From: Acidobacteriota bacterium
GTDB lineage: Bacteria > Acidobacteriota > Thermoanaerobaculia > Gp7-AA8
DNA length: 52,830 bases
NCBI GenBank assembly: GCA_025463165.1
Contig: JAOBAU010000113.1
Coordinates: 1 to 52,830, forward strand
Reading direction: 5' to 3'
The notes under the pieces are model-generated. The model had not been told where the DNA came from. It ran no database searches and was given only the letters and a program-made list of their open reading frames with translations. Both the position numbers and the translations under genes were made by a program. This document shows positions 39,608 to 48,776 of the stretch, piece after piece; position 1 is the first letter of the stretch; the number at the start of each line of letters is the position of its first letter.

Positions 39608-42600
39608 TTAGAGCTTTTTCGTATTGTCGTCGGGATTTCGATCGATCAGTTTATTGAACGGATCGATTCCCGCCTTCGTCGGCTTACCGCTCACAACGAT
39701 GTCGAACGTCGTCTTCGGCTGCGTGATGTGGCGCTTCTCCATGAAGAGCACCTTGTCGTCATCCTTTGACTTGCCGGACGCAAGGACGCCGACGTCGATC
39801 CAGTCATTGATCGCGATCGGCTGCTCGGCACCTTTGCCGTCGCCGCGCAATTTCTTCGACTCCACCGTGAATGTAACGCGGTATTTGTCGCCCGCGAGCG
39901 GCGTCGCTTTCACTTCGGTCGTCTTGTTGTCGTAAAGCGTGATCGTCTCGAAGAGATCGTTGATGATCCCGCGCTGTTCCGGCGGCGTCACTTTGCGGAA
40001 CTCCTCCACGAGATCGAGCGCCGTCGGGTAGGGAGGCTGTGTGAATGCGTACTTGCGGAGGAACTCGCGGCACGCCGCATTAACGCGGTCTTCACCGATG
40101 TAATCGCGCAGCGCGTACATGACGAGACTGCCTTTGCGGTAGTGGAGATATTGCTGGTTTTCCACTTTCTCCAGCGGCATCTCCGCGACCAGTTCACCAC
40201 CGCGGCCGTTCAGATAACGGTCGAGCTCCCACTTGAGGAACTTGCGCATGTGCGCTTTGCCGTACTCCTTCTCCATCACCATCAGCGCCGAATACTGTGC
40301 CATCGTCTCGACGACCATCGTCTCGCCCTGGACATTGCCGCTGACGGCCTGATGTCCCCACCACTGGTGCGCGACTTCGTGCGCGGTGACGTAGAAGACG
40401 TAATCGATGTTGTCGGGATTGCGCAGGTCGGCAATGAAGCCGATCGATTCCGAATACGGGATCGTATTCGGGAACGACTGTGCGAATGACGCGTATCGCG
40501 GAAATTCGAGAATGCGAACCTGCTGATGCTGATAGGGCGAGAAGTTCGTCGTGCAGTAATCGAGCGCCTTTTTCACGCCGTAAATCATCCGATCGACGTT
40601 GTACGGATGTTTGGCGTCGTAATAGATTTCGATCGGGATACCTTTCCAGCTGTCGCGTTTCACCTGATAGCGCGCTGACAAGTACGCCCAGAAATCGAGG
40701 ATCGGCGCCGTCGTCTTGTAGTGGAAATAGCGGCGGCCGCCGGCCGTCCATTCTTTCTGCAGATATCCGGGCGCGAGCGCGATCTGATCGGCCGAAGTGC
40801 TGACCGTCGTATCGAGATTGATCCAGTCGGCTTCGGTCGACAATCCATTGACCATGCGCGCCTGCATGTCGGTCGCCGGCCGCAGTCGCTCGATCGGGCC
40901 GAGCCCGTATTTCTTCCGCTTGCTGCGGTCCTGCAGCTCGACGCCTGCCGGGTAGCCGAGGTGCGGGAAATAGGAGCCGTTGTTGAAGAAGGTGCCGTTC
41001 TCGACGAAATTGTTGTTCGGACGGCTGTTGACGAAACCGGGATTCTCGACGGAGATGTTGTACGACATCTGCAGCGACGCGCCGGGAGCGAGCGCCGGCG
41101 TCAGTTTGTAGATCGTGTAGCCGAGATCCGTATCGCGCGATTTAATCGTCGCGCCCGGAATCTCGACTGTTCCCTTCAGCTCACGCGGAAGCGTCACGTG
41201 CAACTCGGGAATCGGCGCGGTGGTTTTGTTCACCATCGTGTAATGACCGCGAATCGACGCCGCCCGCTTCTCCGGGTAAATATCGACGTCGGCCTGCACG
41301 TCGGTAATGCGCGGCTGTGCGAGCCTCGCGTACTGCTTGTATTTCTTTTCGGTCTCCGCCTGGCGCTTCTCACCCTTTTCGGCAGTCTCGTAATGATTGA
41401 GCACGTTTTCGTTGTAGAAGACGTAGCAGCCGGTGGCGATGAAGGCAAGCGCAAAGACGGCGACGAGCGTCGCGGCCGTACCACTGAAACGAGCGCTCAC
41501 CGCGCGCAAACGCGATGCGAGGCTGGTTTCGGTTCCGCGCGCCCAGAGGAGATGCGTGGCGATGACGAGGAGCACCGCCGCGAAGAGCCAGTAAACGAAC
41601 AGGATGATCTGCGGCAGGAAGAAATGGCCGAAGCCGTTCATATCCGAATAGACCGGATCGGGGAGGACGAAGAAGAGATAGAGATTGTGTTCGAAGTGCA
41701 GCGGCGGCATCGCCGACGTCAGCACGAAATAGACGAGCACGAGGAGAAATCCCGCGTATTTGTTGCTCGTCAGTACCTGCACGACGAACGCAAGGACGCA
41801 GATGAGCACGATCTGCGCGCCGGCGGTCAGGAACACACCGGTTCCATATAGCCCGAGCTCGTAATTGTGAAAGCCCTTGGCCGTCTGGACCACGAGCATC
41901 GATACCGTTGCGGCGATGAGCATCACGCCGCTCAGCACGCCGATCGTCAGCAGCTTCGCGCCCCACACCGCGGAGTTGGAAACCGGCGTGGCGTCGATCA
42001 CTTCATTGAGCTTCACCTGGCGTTCGCGCCAGACCATTTCGCCTGCATAGAACGTCAGCAGCACGATGGCCAGAAATGCGAAGCCGCCGGCGATCGAGTT
42101 CACCATGATGTGTGTGACCGGATAGACGGGCGTACCGAAATTGCGCGCCTGCGCGAGGGCGACGAACACCGTGTTCGCGACCGCGAGCGCGGTCACGATG
42201 AGGAACGGGATTCCTTTCAGCACCATCGGCAACTCGATGCTGAGCACGCTGCGAAACTGCTGGAACCAGGTGCCGCGATCGAAGCGCTGTTCGACGCGCG
42301 GCAGCACGAGCGCCGCGCGCGCGGCGAGCGGCGCTTCGGTTTCCACCGGACGCCGTTTCCCGGCACGATTCGGCTGCTCGAAACGAAAGCGCCAGATCGT
42401 GACGCCGACGAGCAGCAGTCCGACGCCGAGCCACAGCAGCCGGTTCATCATCAGATCGCCGGTCGGCGGCCACGGCAGTCGCGAGTTTTTCTCGAAGACC
42501 GTCCAGTAGCGCGCGGTCTTCGAGAAGGCGTTGATCCCGAACGGATCGACGAGTGCCGCGATGTGATCGTTCTCGATGTCGCTCGTGAAGCGGCGCGACG

Positions 42601-43177
42601 CGAGATAGCCGACGAAGAAGAGCACCATCGACGCGTACGTCGCCATGATGTTGCGCGTCAGCGATGCGACGCAGAAGAAGAGCGCGGAAATGAGCAGCAG
42701 GTTCGGGATGATGCCGATTCCGAACGCGACGAGAAACGGCTTCAGGCTGAACGCACCGACCGTTTCCTGATCGATCCACCACATCTTGTTGCCGATCGCG
42801 AACGCCACCGCGGCGGCGACGAAGACCATGATCGACATCGTGAACGAGCCGCCGAAACGTCCGGCGAGGAACGGCACTTTGCGGATCGGCGCGGTGAAAA
42901 AGAGCGCGTCGGTTTTCTGATCGTAATCGCGATAGGCGGCGTTGCCGACGAACGCGGTCGTCGTGAAGATGCCGAAGATCGTCATGATCATCAGGAGCTG
43001 CATCAACACGAACGGCGCGTTGCGATTGACGTTGCCGACGGCGCCGCCGAGCTGAATTCCGTCCGTCGTCACGATGAGGAACGTGAAGAGAAAGAAGATG
43101 ATCGACGAGACGTAGATCATCGGCTGCCGCAATTGATAGCGGAGCTCGAAGCCAAAGATTTCGCGGAACTGTCTCAC
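39608..43177 (-). CDS. ABC-2 permease fused to M1-family aminopeptidase
   Basis: A 1189-residue protein joining two ABC-2-type permease units to a zinc peptidase. Residues about 1-255 and 310-600 hold two sets of membrane helices, each opening with an amphipathic lead-in (FREIFGFELRYQLRQP; FRSVLSIELPMVLKG). Residues about 660-1189 are an M1 domain, with zinc motif HEVAHQWWGH (933-942; HExxH at 933-937) and the third ligand in VVETMAQYSALM. The peptidase is predicted outside the membrane. The gene overlaps its ATPase partner by 4 nt. Such fusions are known in acidobacteria and Bacteroidota; the transported substrate is unknown. Confidence 0.93.
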   Translation of the reverse strand: MRQFREIFGFELRYQLRQPMIYVSSIIFFLFTFLIVTTDGIQLGGAVGNVNRNAPFVLMQLLMIMTIFGIFTTTAFVGNAAYRDYDQKTDALFFTAPIRKVPFLAGRFGGSFTMSIMVFVAAAVAFAIGNKMWWIDQETVGAFSLKPFLVAFGIGIIPNLLLISALFFCVASLTRNIMATYASMVLFFVGYLASRRFTSDIENDHIAALVDPFGINAFSKTARYWTVFEKNSRLPWPPTGDLMMNRLLWLGVGLLLVGVTIWRFRFEQPNRAGKRRPVETEAPLAARAALVLPRVEQRFDRGTWFQQFRSVLSIELPMVLKGIPFLIVTALAVANTVFVALAQARNFGTPVYPVTHIMVNSIAGGFAFLAIVLLTFYAGEMVWRERQVKLNEVIDATPVSNSAVWGAKLLTIGVLSGVMLIAATVSMLVVQTAKGFHNYELGLYGTGVFLTAGAQIVLICVLAFVVQVLTSNKYAGFLLVLVYFVLTSAMPPLHFEHNLYLFFVLPDPVYSDMNGFGHFFLPQIILFVYWLFAAVLLVIATHLLWARGTETSLASRLRAVSARFSGTAATLVAVFALAFIATGCYVFYNENVLNHYETAEKGEKRQAETEKKYKQYARLAQPRITDVQADVDIYPEKRAASIRGHYTMVNKTTAPIPELHVTLPRELKGTVEIPGATIKSRDTDLGYTIYKLTPALAPGASLQMSYNISVENPGFVNSRPNNNFVENGTFFNNGSYFPHLGYPAGVELQDRSKRKKYGLGPIERLRPATDMQARMVNGLSTEADWINLDTTVSTSADQIALAPGYLQKEWTAGGRRYFHYKTTAPILDFWAYLSARYQVKRDSWKGIPIEIYYDAKHPYNVDRMIYGVKKALDYCTTNFSPYQHQQVRILEFPRYASFAQSFPNTIPYSESIGFIADLRNPDNIDYVFYVTAHEVAHQWWGHQAVSGNVQGETMVVETMAQYSALMVMEKEYGKAHMRKFLKWELDRYLNGRGGELVAEMPLEKVENQQYLHYRKGSLVMYALRDYIGEDRVNAACREFLRKYAFTQPPYPTALDLVEEFRKVTPPEQRGIINDLFETITLYDNKTTEVKATPLAGDKYRVTFTVESKKLRGDGKGAEQPIAINDWIDVGVLASGKSKDDDKVLFMEKRHITQPKTTFDIVVSGKPTKAGIDPFNKLIDRNPDDNTKKL

Positions 43178-44067
43178 GCCGCCTTCTCCTCGGCGGCCAC
43201 ATTCCGCAGCGTCGAGAAGTAGACGTCCTCGAGGCTCGTCGACACCGCTTCAAACGACGGGTCGGGCTGCGTCTCGCTGAAGACGTGAATGACCGTACGG
43301 CCGGCGACGAGCTTCGTCGAGATGACGGCGTGCTCCTGCTGAAACGTTTCGAGCTCGCCCTTCGCGATGACGCGGCGCCAGACCTTTCCTTCGAGATTGC
43401 GGATCGCTTCGAGCGGCTCGCCCTGCATCAGCACGCGGCCGCCGGAGATGATGGCCATGTTCGAACATAGGTCGCTGACGTCTTCGACGATGTGCGTCGA
43501 AAGGATGACGACGACGTTCTCGCCGATCTCGGAGAGGAGGTTGTGAAACCGAACGCGCTCGCCGGGATCGAGTCCCGCCGTCGGCTCATCGACGATGATC
43601 AGTTTCGGATTTCCGAGCAGCGCCTGCGCGATGCCGAAGCGCTGCCGCATGCCGCCGGAGAACGTGCCGAGTCCCTGCTTGCGAACGTCGTGTAGATTCG
43701 TGCGACGCAGCAGCGCGCCGACGATCTCTCTCCGCTCCTTCGATTTGTAGATGCCTTTGAGCACCGCGAAGTGCTCGAGCAGTGTCTCCGCGGAGATGCG
43801 CGGATAAACGCCAAACTCCTGCGGCAGGTAGCCGAGGATTTTGCGGACGTCGTCTTTCTGCTTCAGCACGTCGATGCCGGCGAAGCTGATCGAACCGGCA
43901 TCCGCTTCCTGCAACGTGGCGATGGTGCGCATCAGCGTCGACTTCCCGGCGCCATTCGGCCCAAGCAGCCCGAACATCCCGGTCGGAATCGTGAGCGATA
44001 CGTCATCGAGCGCGCGCACGCCATTCGCGTACGTTTTCGAGAGGCCGGAAATCTTTAGTTCCAACAC
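43174..44067 (-). CDS. ABC transporter ATP-binding protein (partner of the M1-permease)
   Basis: A 297-residue ATPase. Motifs: Walker A GPNGAGKST, Q-loop YLPQEFGVYP, signature TFSGGMRQR, Walker B LIIVDEPTAGLD, switch histidine in STHIVED. The C-terminal 80 residues match the ABC-2 type extension. The GTG start at 44067 has GGAGG 9 nt upstream; a TTG 15 nt further up is less likely. TATAAC further upstream may be the -10. It overlaps the M1-permease gene by ATGA, forming a two-gene unit. Confidence 0.93.
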   Translation of the reverse strand: MLELKISGLSKTYANGVRALDDVSLTIPTGMFGLLGPNGAGKSTLMRTIATLQEADAGSISFAGIDVLKQKDDVRKILGYLPQEFGVYPRISAETLLEHFAVLKGIYKSKERREIVGALLRRTNLHDVRKQGLGTFSGGMRQRFGIAQALLGNPKLIIVDEPTAGLDPGERVRFHNLLSEIGENVVVILSTHIVEDVSDLCSNMAIISGGRVLMQGEPLEAIRNLEGKVWRRVIAKGELETFQQEHAVISTKLVAGRTVIHVFSETQPDPSFEAVSTSLEDVYFSTLRNVAAEEKAA

Positions 44068-44129
44068 GGATGGATCCTCCAATGAAAGTTGGGCGGTTAT
44101 ACGCGGGCGTGCGCTGCAGGTTGCGAACG

Positions 44130-44233
44130 AGTCCTGAGTCCTGAGTCCTTAGTCCTGAGTGCTCGACCCACAGCGCGGGCTGTTCGTCGACGCGGAGCGT
44201 TACTCAGGACTCAGGACTCAGGACTCAGGACTT
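44130..44233. repeat. Heptad inverted repeat F (GTCCTGA type)
   Basis: Arms 44130-44160 and 44202-44233 are built from GTCCTGA units, 30 of 31 positions paired, loop 41 nt. It ends 3 nt from the stop codon of the minus-strand diheme cytochrome and precedes the ABC operon in the same direction. Confidence 0.92.
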
Positions 44234-44236
44234 GCT

Positions 44237-45226
44237 TCATCTCGCATCCGGAAACGAATTCACCCGATTCGCAATCGGCTTCACCGTCTTCAGATAGTCA
44301 TAGATCGCGCCGAGGTCGTTGTCGGTCATTTGCGCGAAGGCGAGCCAGGGCATGACGGTGTTGCGGCCTTTGGCGGCGACGGGAGGGTGGAGCGGATCGA
44401 TGCTTGCGAAGGCGCGGAAGCGGCCGATGAACTCTGCTTTTGTGGCGCGGCCGAGGTAGTTGTCGGGATGCGGGGTGAGGTTCGCGGTTAGGACGCGGCC
44501 CCAGGGTCCGCGCATTTCCCAGCCGCCGGAGAACGGCTTGTCGGCGATGAGGCCGTTCTTGTCGTCGTGCGGCGTGTGGCATTCGTAGCAGCCGGCGATC
44601 GTCGTCAGGTACTTGCCGTACTTCAGCGAGTCGTGCGGATCGGGCGCGCTGACCGGACCATCGAGCGGTTGCGGCGCGAATTTCACGAAGAGGTTGACCG
44701 GGAAGTCGATCCGCTTGGCGACGACCTGATTGCGCACCGGCTTGAGCGTGCGCAGATAGACGACGATCGACTTTGCGTCTTCGTCGCCGAGGTTGCGCAG
44801 ATGCGTGTACGGCATCATCGGAAAGAGCGCGTCGCCGTTGCGATCGACGCCTTCGCGAATGGCGCGCAGGATCTCGCCGTCCGTCCATTTGCCGAGGCCT
44901 GTTTCGGGATCGGAGGTGATGTTTTGCGCGGCCACGACGCCGGGAAATCCGAGTTTCTTGTCGAAGACAAATCCGCCCTGTCCCTCGGCGCCCGGCTTGA
45001 CCGGAAAGGCGAAGCCGTCGATGTGATCGGAATGGCAGCCGAGGCAATCGGAGACGTGATTGACCAGATAGCTGCCGCGCGCGAGCCGCGCCGGAGTTGA
45101 TTCGATCTTCTCCGCCGACGCCGGGCGCTGCGCCGGTTTCCGCATCGAGAGATACGAGACGCCGCCGAGGACGAGGGCGAGCACGACGAGCACAACTCCG
45201 CCGACGATCTTCAAAAAAGTCTTCAT
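44237..45226 (-). CDS. Membrane-anchored diheme cytochrome c
   Basis: A 329-residue protein with an N-terminal anchor (MKTFLKIVGGVVLVVLALVLGG) and two cytochrome c domains. Heme motifs are CLGCH (domain 1, after YLVNHVSD) and CYECH (domain 2, after LTTIAG). Likely distal methionines are in PYTHLRN-proximal FPMMPY and NTVMPWLAF. The layout resembles cytochrome subunits of membrane alcohol, aldehyde or gluconate dehydrogenases and of terminal oxidases, but no such partner gene is adjacent. AGGAG precedes the ATG at 45226. It is divergent from the M20 dipeptidase gene. Confidence 0.9.
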   Translation of the reverse strand: MKTFLKIVGGVVLVVLALVLGGVSYLSMRKPAQRPASAEKIESTPARLARGSYLVNHVSDCLGCHSDHIDGFAFPVKPGAEGQGGFVFDKKLGFPGVVAAQNITSDPETGLGKWTDGEILRAIREGVDRNGDALFPMMPYTHLRNLGDEDAKSIVVYLRTLKPVRNQVVAKRIDFPVNLFVKFAPQPLDGPVSAPDPHDSLKYGKYLTTIAGCYECHTPHDDKNGLIADKPFSGGWEMRGPWGRVLTANLTPHPDNYLGRATKAEFIGRFRAFASIDPLHPPVAAKGRNTVMPWLAFAQMTDNDLGAIYDYLKTVKPIANRVNSFPDAR

Positions 45227-45269
45227 TTGTGTGACTCCTGGATTTCCGGACGAGCGATATTCTACCGCC

Positions 45270-46760
45270 ATGCTTCTTGCGCCGATTCTTCTTGCCGCCG
45301 CCGCGTCCGTCGCCGTGCAGCACTACGAGATGTTTGAATCGAAACAGCTCGTGCCGATGCTCACCGAGGTGCTGAAATTTCGAACGTACGCACACAACGA
45401 TGAAGCGCGCGACGCGCAGCAGCAGTGGGTGATGAAAACCGCGCAGACGCTCGGACTGGAAGCGCGCGACGCGGGCAAAGTCGTCGAGATCGAGCTCCCC
45501 GCGACCGTCGCCGATGCGCCGGTGCTCGGCCTCGTCGTACACGGCGACGTGCAGCCTGTCGAAGAAGAAGCGTGGTCGTTCCCGCCGTTCGCGGGACGCG
45601 TCGACAAAGGTTACGTGTACGGACGCGGCGCCGCCGACGACAAGGGACCGCTCGTCCAGGCGTTGCTCGCGATGCACGTCATCAAAGAGAGCGGACCGAA
45701 AGTGCGCACGCACACGATTCGGCTGCTCGTCGGCAGCGATGAAGAATCCGACAACACCGACATCGCCGAGTATCTGAAGGCGCACAAAGCTCCCGACTAT
45801 TCGCTCGTGCTCGACTCCGCGTTTCCGGTCGTCGCGGGTGAGAAAGCGTGGCAGGCGCTGACGGTGACGACGTCGCTCGCGCCGCGCGCCGGCGTCGCGA
45901 AACCATACGAGGTCGTGGCGCTCACCGCCGGACTCGCGACGAGCATCGTTCCCGATCATGCGGAAATCACGCTGCGCTGGCTCGATGGCGTGCCGCAATG
46001 GGACGCGCTGCTGCAGTCGCTCGGCAAGCTCCCGGCCGGCACGCGCATTACGCACGGCGAAGAGGGCAATCAGCTGCGAATCGTCGCGTACGGGAAGTCG
46101 GCGCACGCCGGTGTGAACATCACCGGCGGCCGCAATGCGCTCGTCGCACTGGCGCGCGCGCTCGATGGAAAGCTTCCCTCCGGCGGCGCGAACGATCTCC
46201 TCTCCTTCGCCCGCCTCGCCGGACGCGATCTAACCGGTACAGGCCTCGGCATCACCGATTCCGATCCGCTCTGGGGTCACTACGACGTCAACGTTGCGAC
46301 GATCAAAACGGACGCGAATGATCCCAAGAAAACGACGCTGACGATCAACATCCGTCGCGTGCCGCCGCGTACCGGCGAGCAGCTCGAGCTGAAACTGCGC
46401 CGCTTCGTGACCGCGTTCAACACGCGCACGGGCGCCGGACTGACGTTCGGCGGATTCTTCGCCGATGAGCCGCTCGTCTTCGATCCGAAAGGCAAACTCG
46501 TGCGGCGACTGCTCGCGAATTACGGAGCCGCGACCGGCACGAAGTCACCGAAGCCGGCCATCTCCGGCGGCGGAACGTACGCGAAGCGACTGCCGAACGC
46601 GATCGCCTTCGGGATGTGGTTTCCCGGCAAGCCGTACCCGGGACACGACGTTGACGAGCGGATCACGATCGCCGATCTGCATCGCGGCGCACACGTGTTG
46701 ATTCGGACGCTGGAAGACATCGTCGGGAACCCGCGGATCGTCGAGCCGTTCAAGCCGTAG
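45270..46760 (+). CDS. Exported M20-family dipeptidase (PepV-like)
   Basis: A 496-residue metallopeptidase with signal peptide MLLAPILLAAAASVAVQ. Metal-site motifs are GLVVHGDVQPVE, YGRGAADDKGPLVQALLAM, GSDEESDNTDI and LVLDSAFPVV, with the final histidine in PGHDVDERITIADL. The lid contains YGKSAHAGVNITGGRNAL. PepV-like enzymes remove dipeptides with broad specificity; export here suggests periplasmic peptide digestion. The ATG at 45270 lies 6 nt after TATTCT (45258-45263), without a Shine-Dalgarno. The convergent GT39 gene ends 3 nt beyond the stop. Confidence 0.92.
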   Translation: MLLAPILLAAAASVAVQHYEMFESKQLVPMLTEVLKFRTYAHNDEARDAQQQWVMKTAQTLGLEARDAGKVVEIELPATVADAPVLGLVVHGDVQPVEEEAWSFPPFAGRVDKGYVYGRGAADDKGPLVQALLAMHVIKESGPKVRTHTIRLLVGSDEESDNTDIAEYLKAHKAPDYSLVLDSAFPVVAGEKAWQALTVTTSLAPRAGVAKPYEVVALTAGLATSIVPDHAEITLRWLDGVPQWDALLQSLGKLPAGTRITHGEEGNQLRIVAYGKSAHAGVNITGGRNALVALARALDGKLPSGGANDLLSFARLAGRDLTGTGLGITDSDPLWGHYDVNVATIKTDANDPKKTTLTINIRRVPPRTGEQLELKLRRFVTAFNTRTGAGLTFGGFFADEPLVFDPKGKLVRRLLANYGAATGTKSPKPAISGGGTYAKRLPNAIAFGMWFPGKPYPGHDVDERITIADLHRGAHVLIRTLEDIVGNPRIVEPFKP

Positions 46761-46762
46761 CG

Positions 46763-48304
46763 TCAGCGCCGCACGAGCTCATAGATCTCCGACGCGCCGA
46801 AATCGGCCACGCGTTGCACGCGATAGCGCGGCACGTCGACGTGCAACTCGCGCGCGGTCTTCACGAACGTCTGGCCGATGTCGAGATTGGTGACGAGGAA
46901 GAGCCGCTGCGCGTTGACCTTCGGCCGCGTCGCGTCGATCGGAATTCCTGCGCGCTGCAGATAGAACGTGAGCGGCACATCCGATGGCGTGAGAGCGACG
47001 ACTTCGTCGCCGGGCTGCAGCCGCCGCTGCAACTCGTCGGCGATGAGCGGTCCGGTGCGCAGGTTCCCGGTCTCGCGCGGATGCGGACCGTAAGTAATGT
47101 CGTGCGCGAGTAGCGCGACGAGCGCAATGGCGACGATCCGCTCGACGTGAATCTGCATCGCAATCGCGGCGATGGTGATGAAGAAGAACGGTAAAAACGC
47201 GAACCAGATCCGCGATGGCGGCACGTAGCGCTCGGCGAACGTGAAGGCGAGCACGGCGAGAAAGCCGAGCCAGATCGGATAGCGAAACGACGACAGCCGG
47301 CGATGGAACACGAGCGCGGCGAGGAAGGCGAGTGCGGCCGCGAACTGCAGCGCGCGCGGGAAGCCGACCATGAGCCGGATCACGATCGCGTGCGACATGA
47401 AAGGCACGTCGTGGAGAAAATGGTCGAGCGTCGACGGCGCGTTGTAACCGTTCGTCGCGATCGACGTCGGACCGCTGATGACGAGCACCGGGTAGTACGC
47501 GAGCATCGTGAACGCGCCTGCGAGGAGACAGGCGATGACGATCGCAATCCATCGCGACGGCCGCTCGACGATCGCCCACGCCACGATGAAAAGGAACAGG
47601 GTGATCATCACCAGCACCGACGCGAAGCCCAGAGCGACGGCGATCGCGAAGAGCAGCGCGACTATGCTGTTGCCGGTGCGGAGCAATGTCGCCATCGCCA
47701 TCGCGGCGATCAGCGCGAACGCGGCCATCATCGCGTAGCCGCGGCCGTCGGTCGAATAGGCGACGATGACCGGCGACGTCGCGACGAGTCCGGCCGCGAT
47801 CAGCGCGCCGCGCCGATAGAAGACGCGTGACGTTGCGTACGCCAGCGGAATCAGCGCCAGGCCGGCAATGAATGCGGGAAGGCGCAGCGCCCATTCGCGC
47901 GGTCCGAAGATCGCGCCGGAGATGTGCATCAGCAGCGTGTTGAGCAGGTGATTGTTCGGCGAGCTCCAGATCGTCACGCCGACGATGAGCGGCTTCGACG
48001 CGTAGTAAAGCCACGATGACGCTTCATCGGTGCCGATCGGATTGTTGAGCTCGCGGACTCGCAGCCAGATGCCGATGACGAAGAAGATGACGAGCAGCGC
48101 GACGTCGAGCGGCGCCGTGTCGCGCGCTGCGGCGGCGATGCGATTCCAGAGCAGCGGCGCGTCGTTGCGCAGTTGCGCGCGCAGCGCTGCAACGTGTTGC
48201 GGGCGGAGTCGCGAGACGAGCGCATATGCGAGCGCGAGCACGACGACGAGGACGATCGTCGCGACGGAAAGCAGCGACACGATCGTCGATTCGAGCTCCG
48301 GCAC
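46763..48304 (-). CDS. GT39/ArnT-like membrane glycosyltransferase
   Basis: A 513-residue polytopic membrane protein with about 11-12 helices. The first periplasmic loop holds the catalytic acidic pair in GTDEASSWLYY, followed by SSPNNHLLNTLLMHISGAIFGPREWALRLPAFIAGL, the conserved PMT_2/dolichyl-phosphate-mannosyltransferase-like core. It probably transfers a sugar from a polyprenyl-phosphate donor to a protein or lipid outside the inner membrane. The GTG start at 48304 was chosen over an ATG at 48328. It has TACAAT 6 nt upstream, whereas the ATG would overlap the divergent gene's start codon. The soluble C-terminus ends FGASEIYELVRR. Confidence 0.85.
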   Translation of the reverse strand: MPELESTIVSLLSVATIVLVVVLALAYALVSRLRPQHVAALRAQLRNDAPLLWNRIAAAARDTAPLDVALLVIFFVIGIWLRVRELNNPIGTDEASSWLYYASKPLIVGVTIWSSPNNHLLNTLLMHISGAIFGPREWALRLPAFIAGLALIPLAYATSRVFYRRGALIAAGLVATSPVIVAYSTDGRGYAMMAAFALIAAMAMATLLRTGNSIVALLFAIAVALGFASVLVMITLFLFIVAWAIVERPSRWIAIVIACLLAGAFTMLAYYPVLVISGPTSIATNGYNAPSTLDHFLHDVPFMSHAIVIRLMVGFPRALQFAAALAFLAALVFHRRLSSFRYPIWLGFLAVLAFTFAERYVPPSRIWFAFLPFFFITIAAIAMQIHVERIVAIALVALLAHDITYGPHPRETGNLRTGPLIADELQRRLQPGDEVVALTPSDVPLTFYLQRAGIPIDATRPKVNAQRLFLVTNLDIGQTFVKTARELHVDVPRYRVQRVADFGASEIYELVRR

Positions 48305-48310
48305 CGCTCG

Positions 48311-48320
48311 ATTGTAGGAT
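48311..48320. promoter_or_regulatory. Shared divergent -10 elements (ATTGTAGGAT)
   Basis: TACAAT (minus, 48316-48311) is 6 nt before the GTG at 48304. TAGGAT (plus, 48315-48320) is 6 nt before the ATG at 48327. They share the central TA, giving the pattern ANNNTANNNT, inside a 22-bp intergenic gap. Confidence 0.55.
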
Positions 48321-48326
48321 GCCGCC

Positions 48327-48776
48327 ATGCGACTCGCTGAACGATTGCTGCGTGATCTTCGCTCCACATTCGACGGCAACGCGTGGCACGGCACGCCGGT
48401 CCGTCGTCTGCTCGACGACGTGGACGACGCGCGCGCGAACGCGCATCCGATCGACGGCGCGCGCTCGATCGCGGAGCTGCTCGCGCATCTCAGCTCGTGG
48501 ATCGGCATCGTCGATCGACGGCTGCACGATGAGCTGTTCGAGGTCACGTTGGAGGAAGATTTTCCGGGCGTCGACGGCGTCGCGTTCAGCGAGCTGATCG
48601 AACAGCTCGAGCGCAGACACGCGGTCCTTTGTGCAACCGTCGAAGCGATGGACGATGCGGAGCTCGACCGCAAAGTTCCCGACGGCCGCTACACGAAAGA
48701 CTTCATGCTGCGCGGGCTCATCCATCACACGACGTATCACGCGGCGCAGATCGCGATGCTGAAGAAATTCGGATGA
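48327..48776 (+). CDS. DinB-like four-helix protein
   Basis: A 149-residue helical-bundle protein of the DinB/YfiT superfamily. Residues AELLAHLSSWIGIVDRRL in helix 2 and MLRGLIHHTTYHAAQIAMLKK in the last helix supply the three-histidine metal site usual in this family. Members include thiol transferases and many proteins of unknown role; DNA damage induction is shown only for the Bacillus founder. The stop overlaps the sirtuin start by 4 nt, so the two are coupled. The transcript is predicted to be leaderless. Confidence 0.8.
   Translation: MRLAERLLRDLRSTFDGNAWHGTPVRRLLDDVDDARANAHPIDGARSIAELLAHLSSWIGIVDRRLHDELFEVTLEEDFPGVDGVAFSELIEQLERRHAVLCATVEAMDDAELDRKVPDGRYTKDFMLRGLIHHTTYHAAQIAMLKKFG

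Noticed and set aside
48305-48328. ATG at 48328 as start of the GT39-type gene
   Set aside because: It would overlap the divergent DinB start codon and has no Shine-Dalgarno or -10 at the right distance. GTG at 48304 has TACAAT 6 nt upstream.
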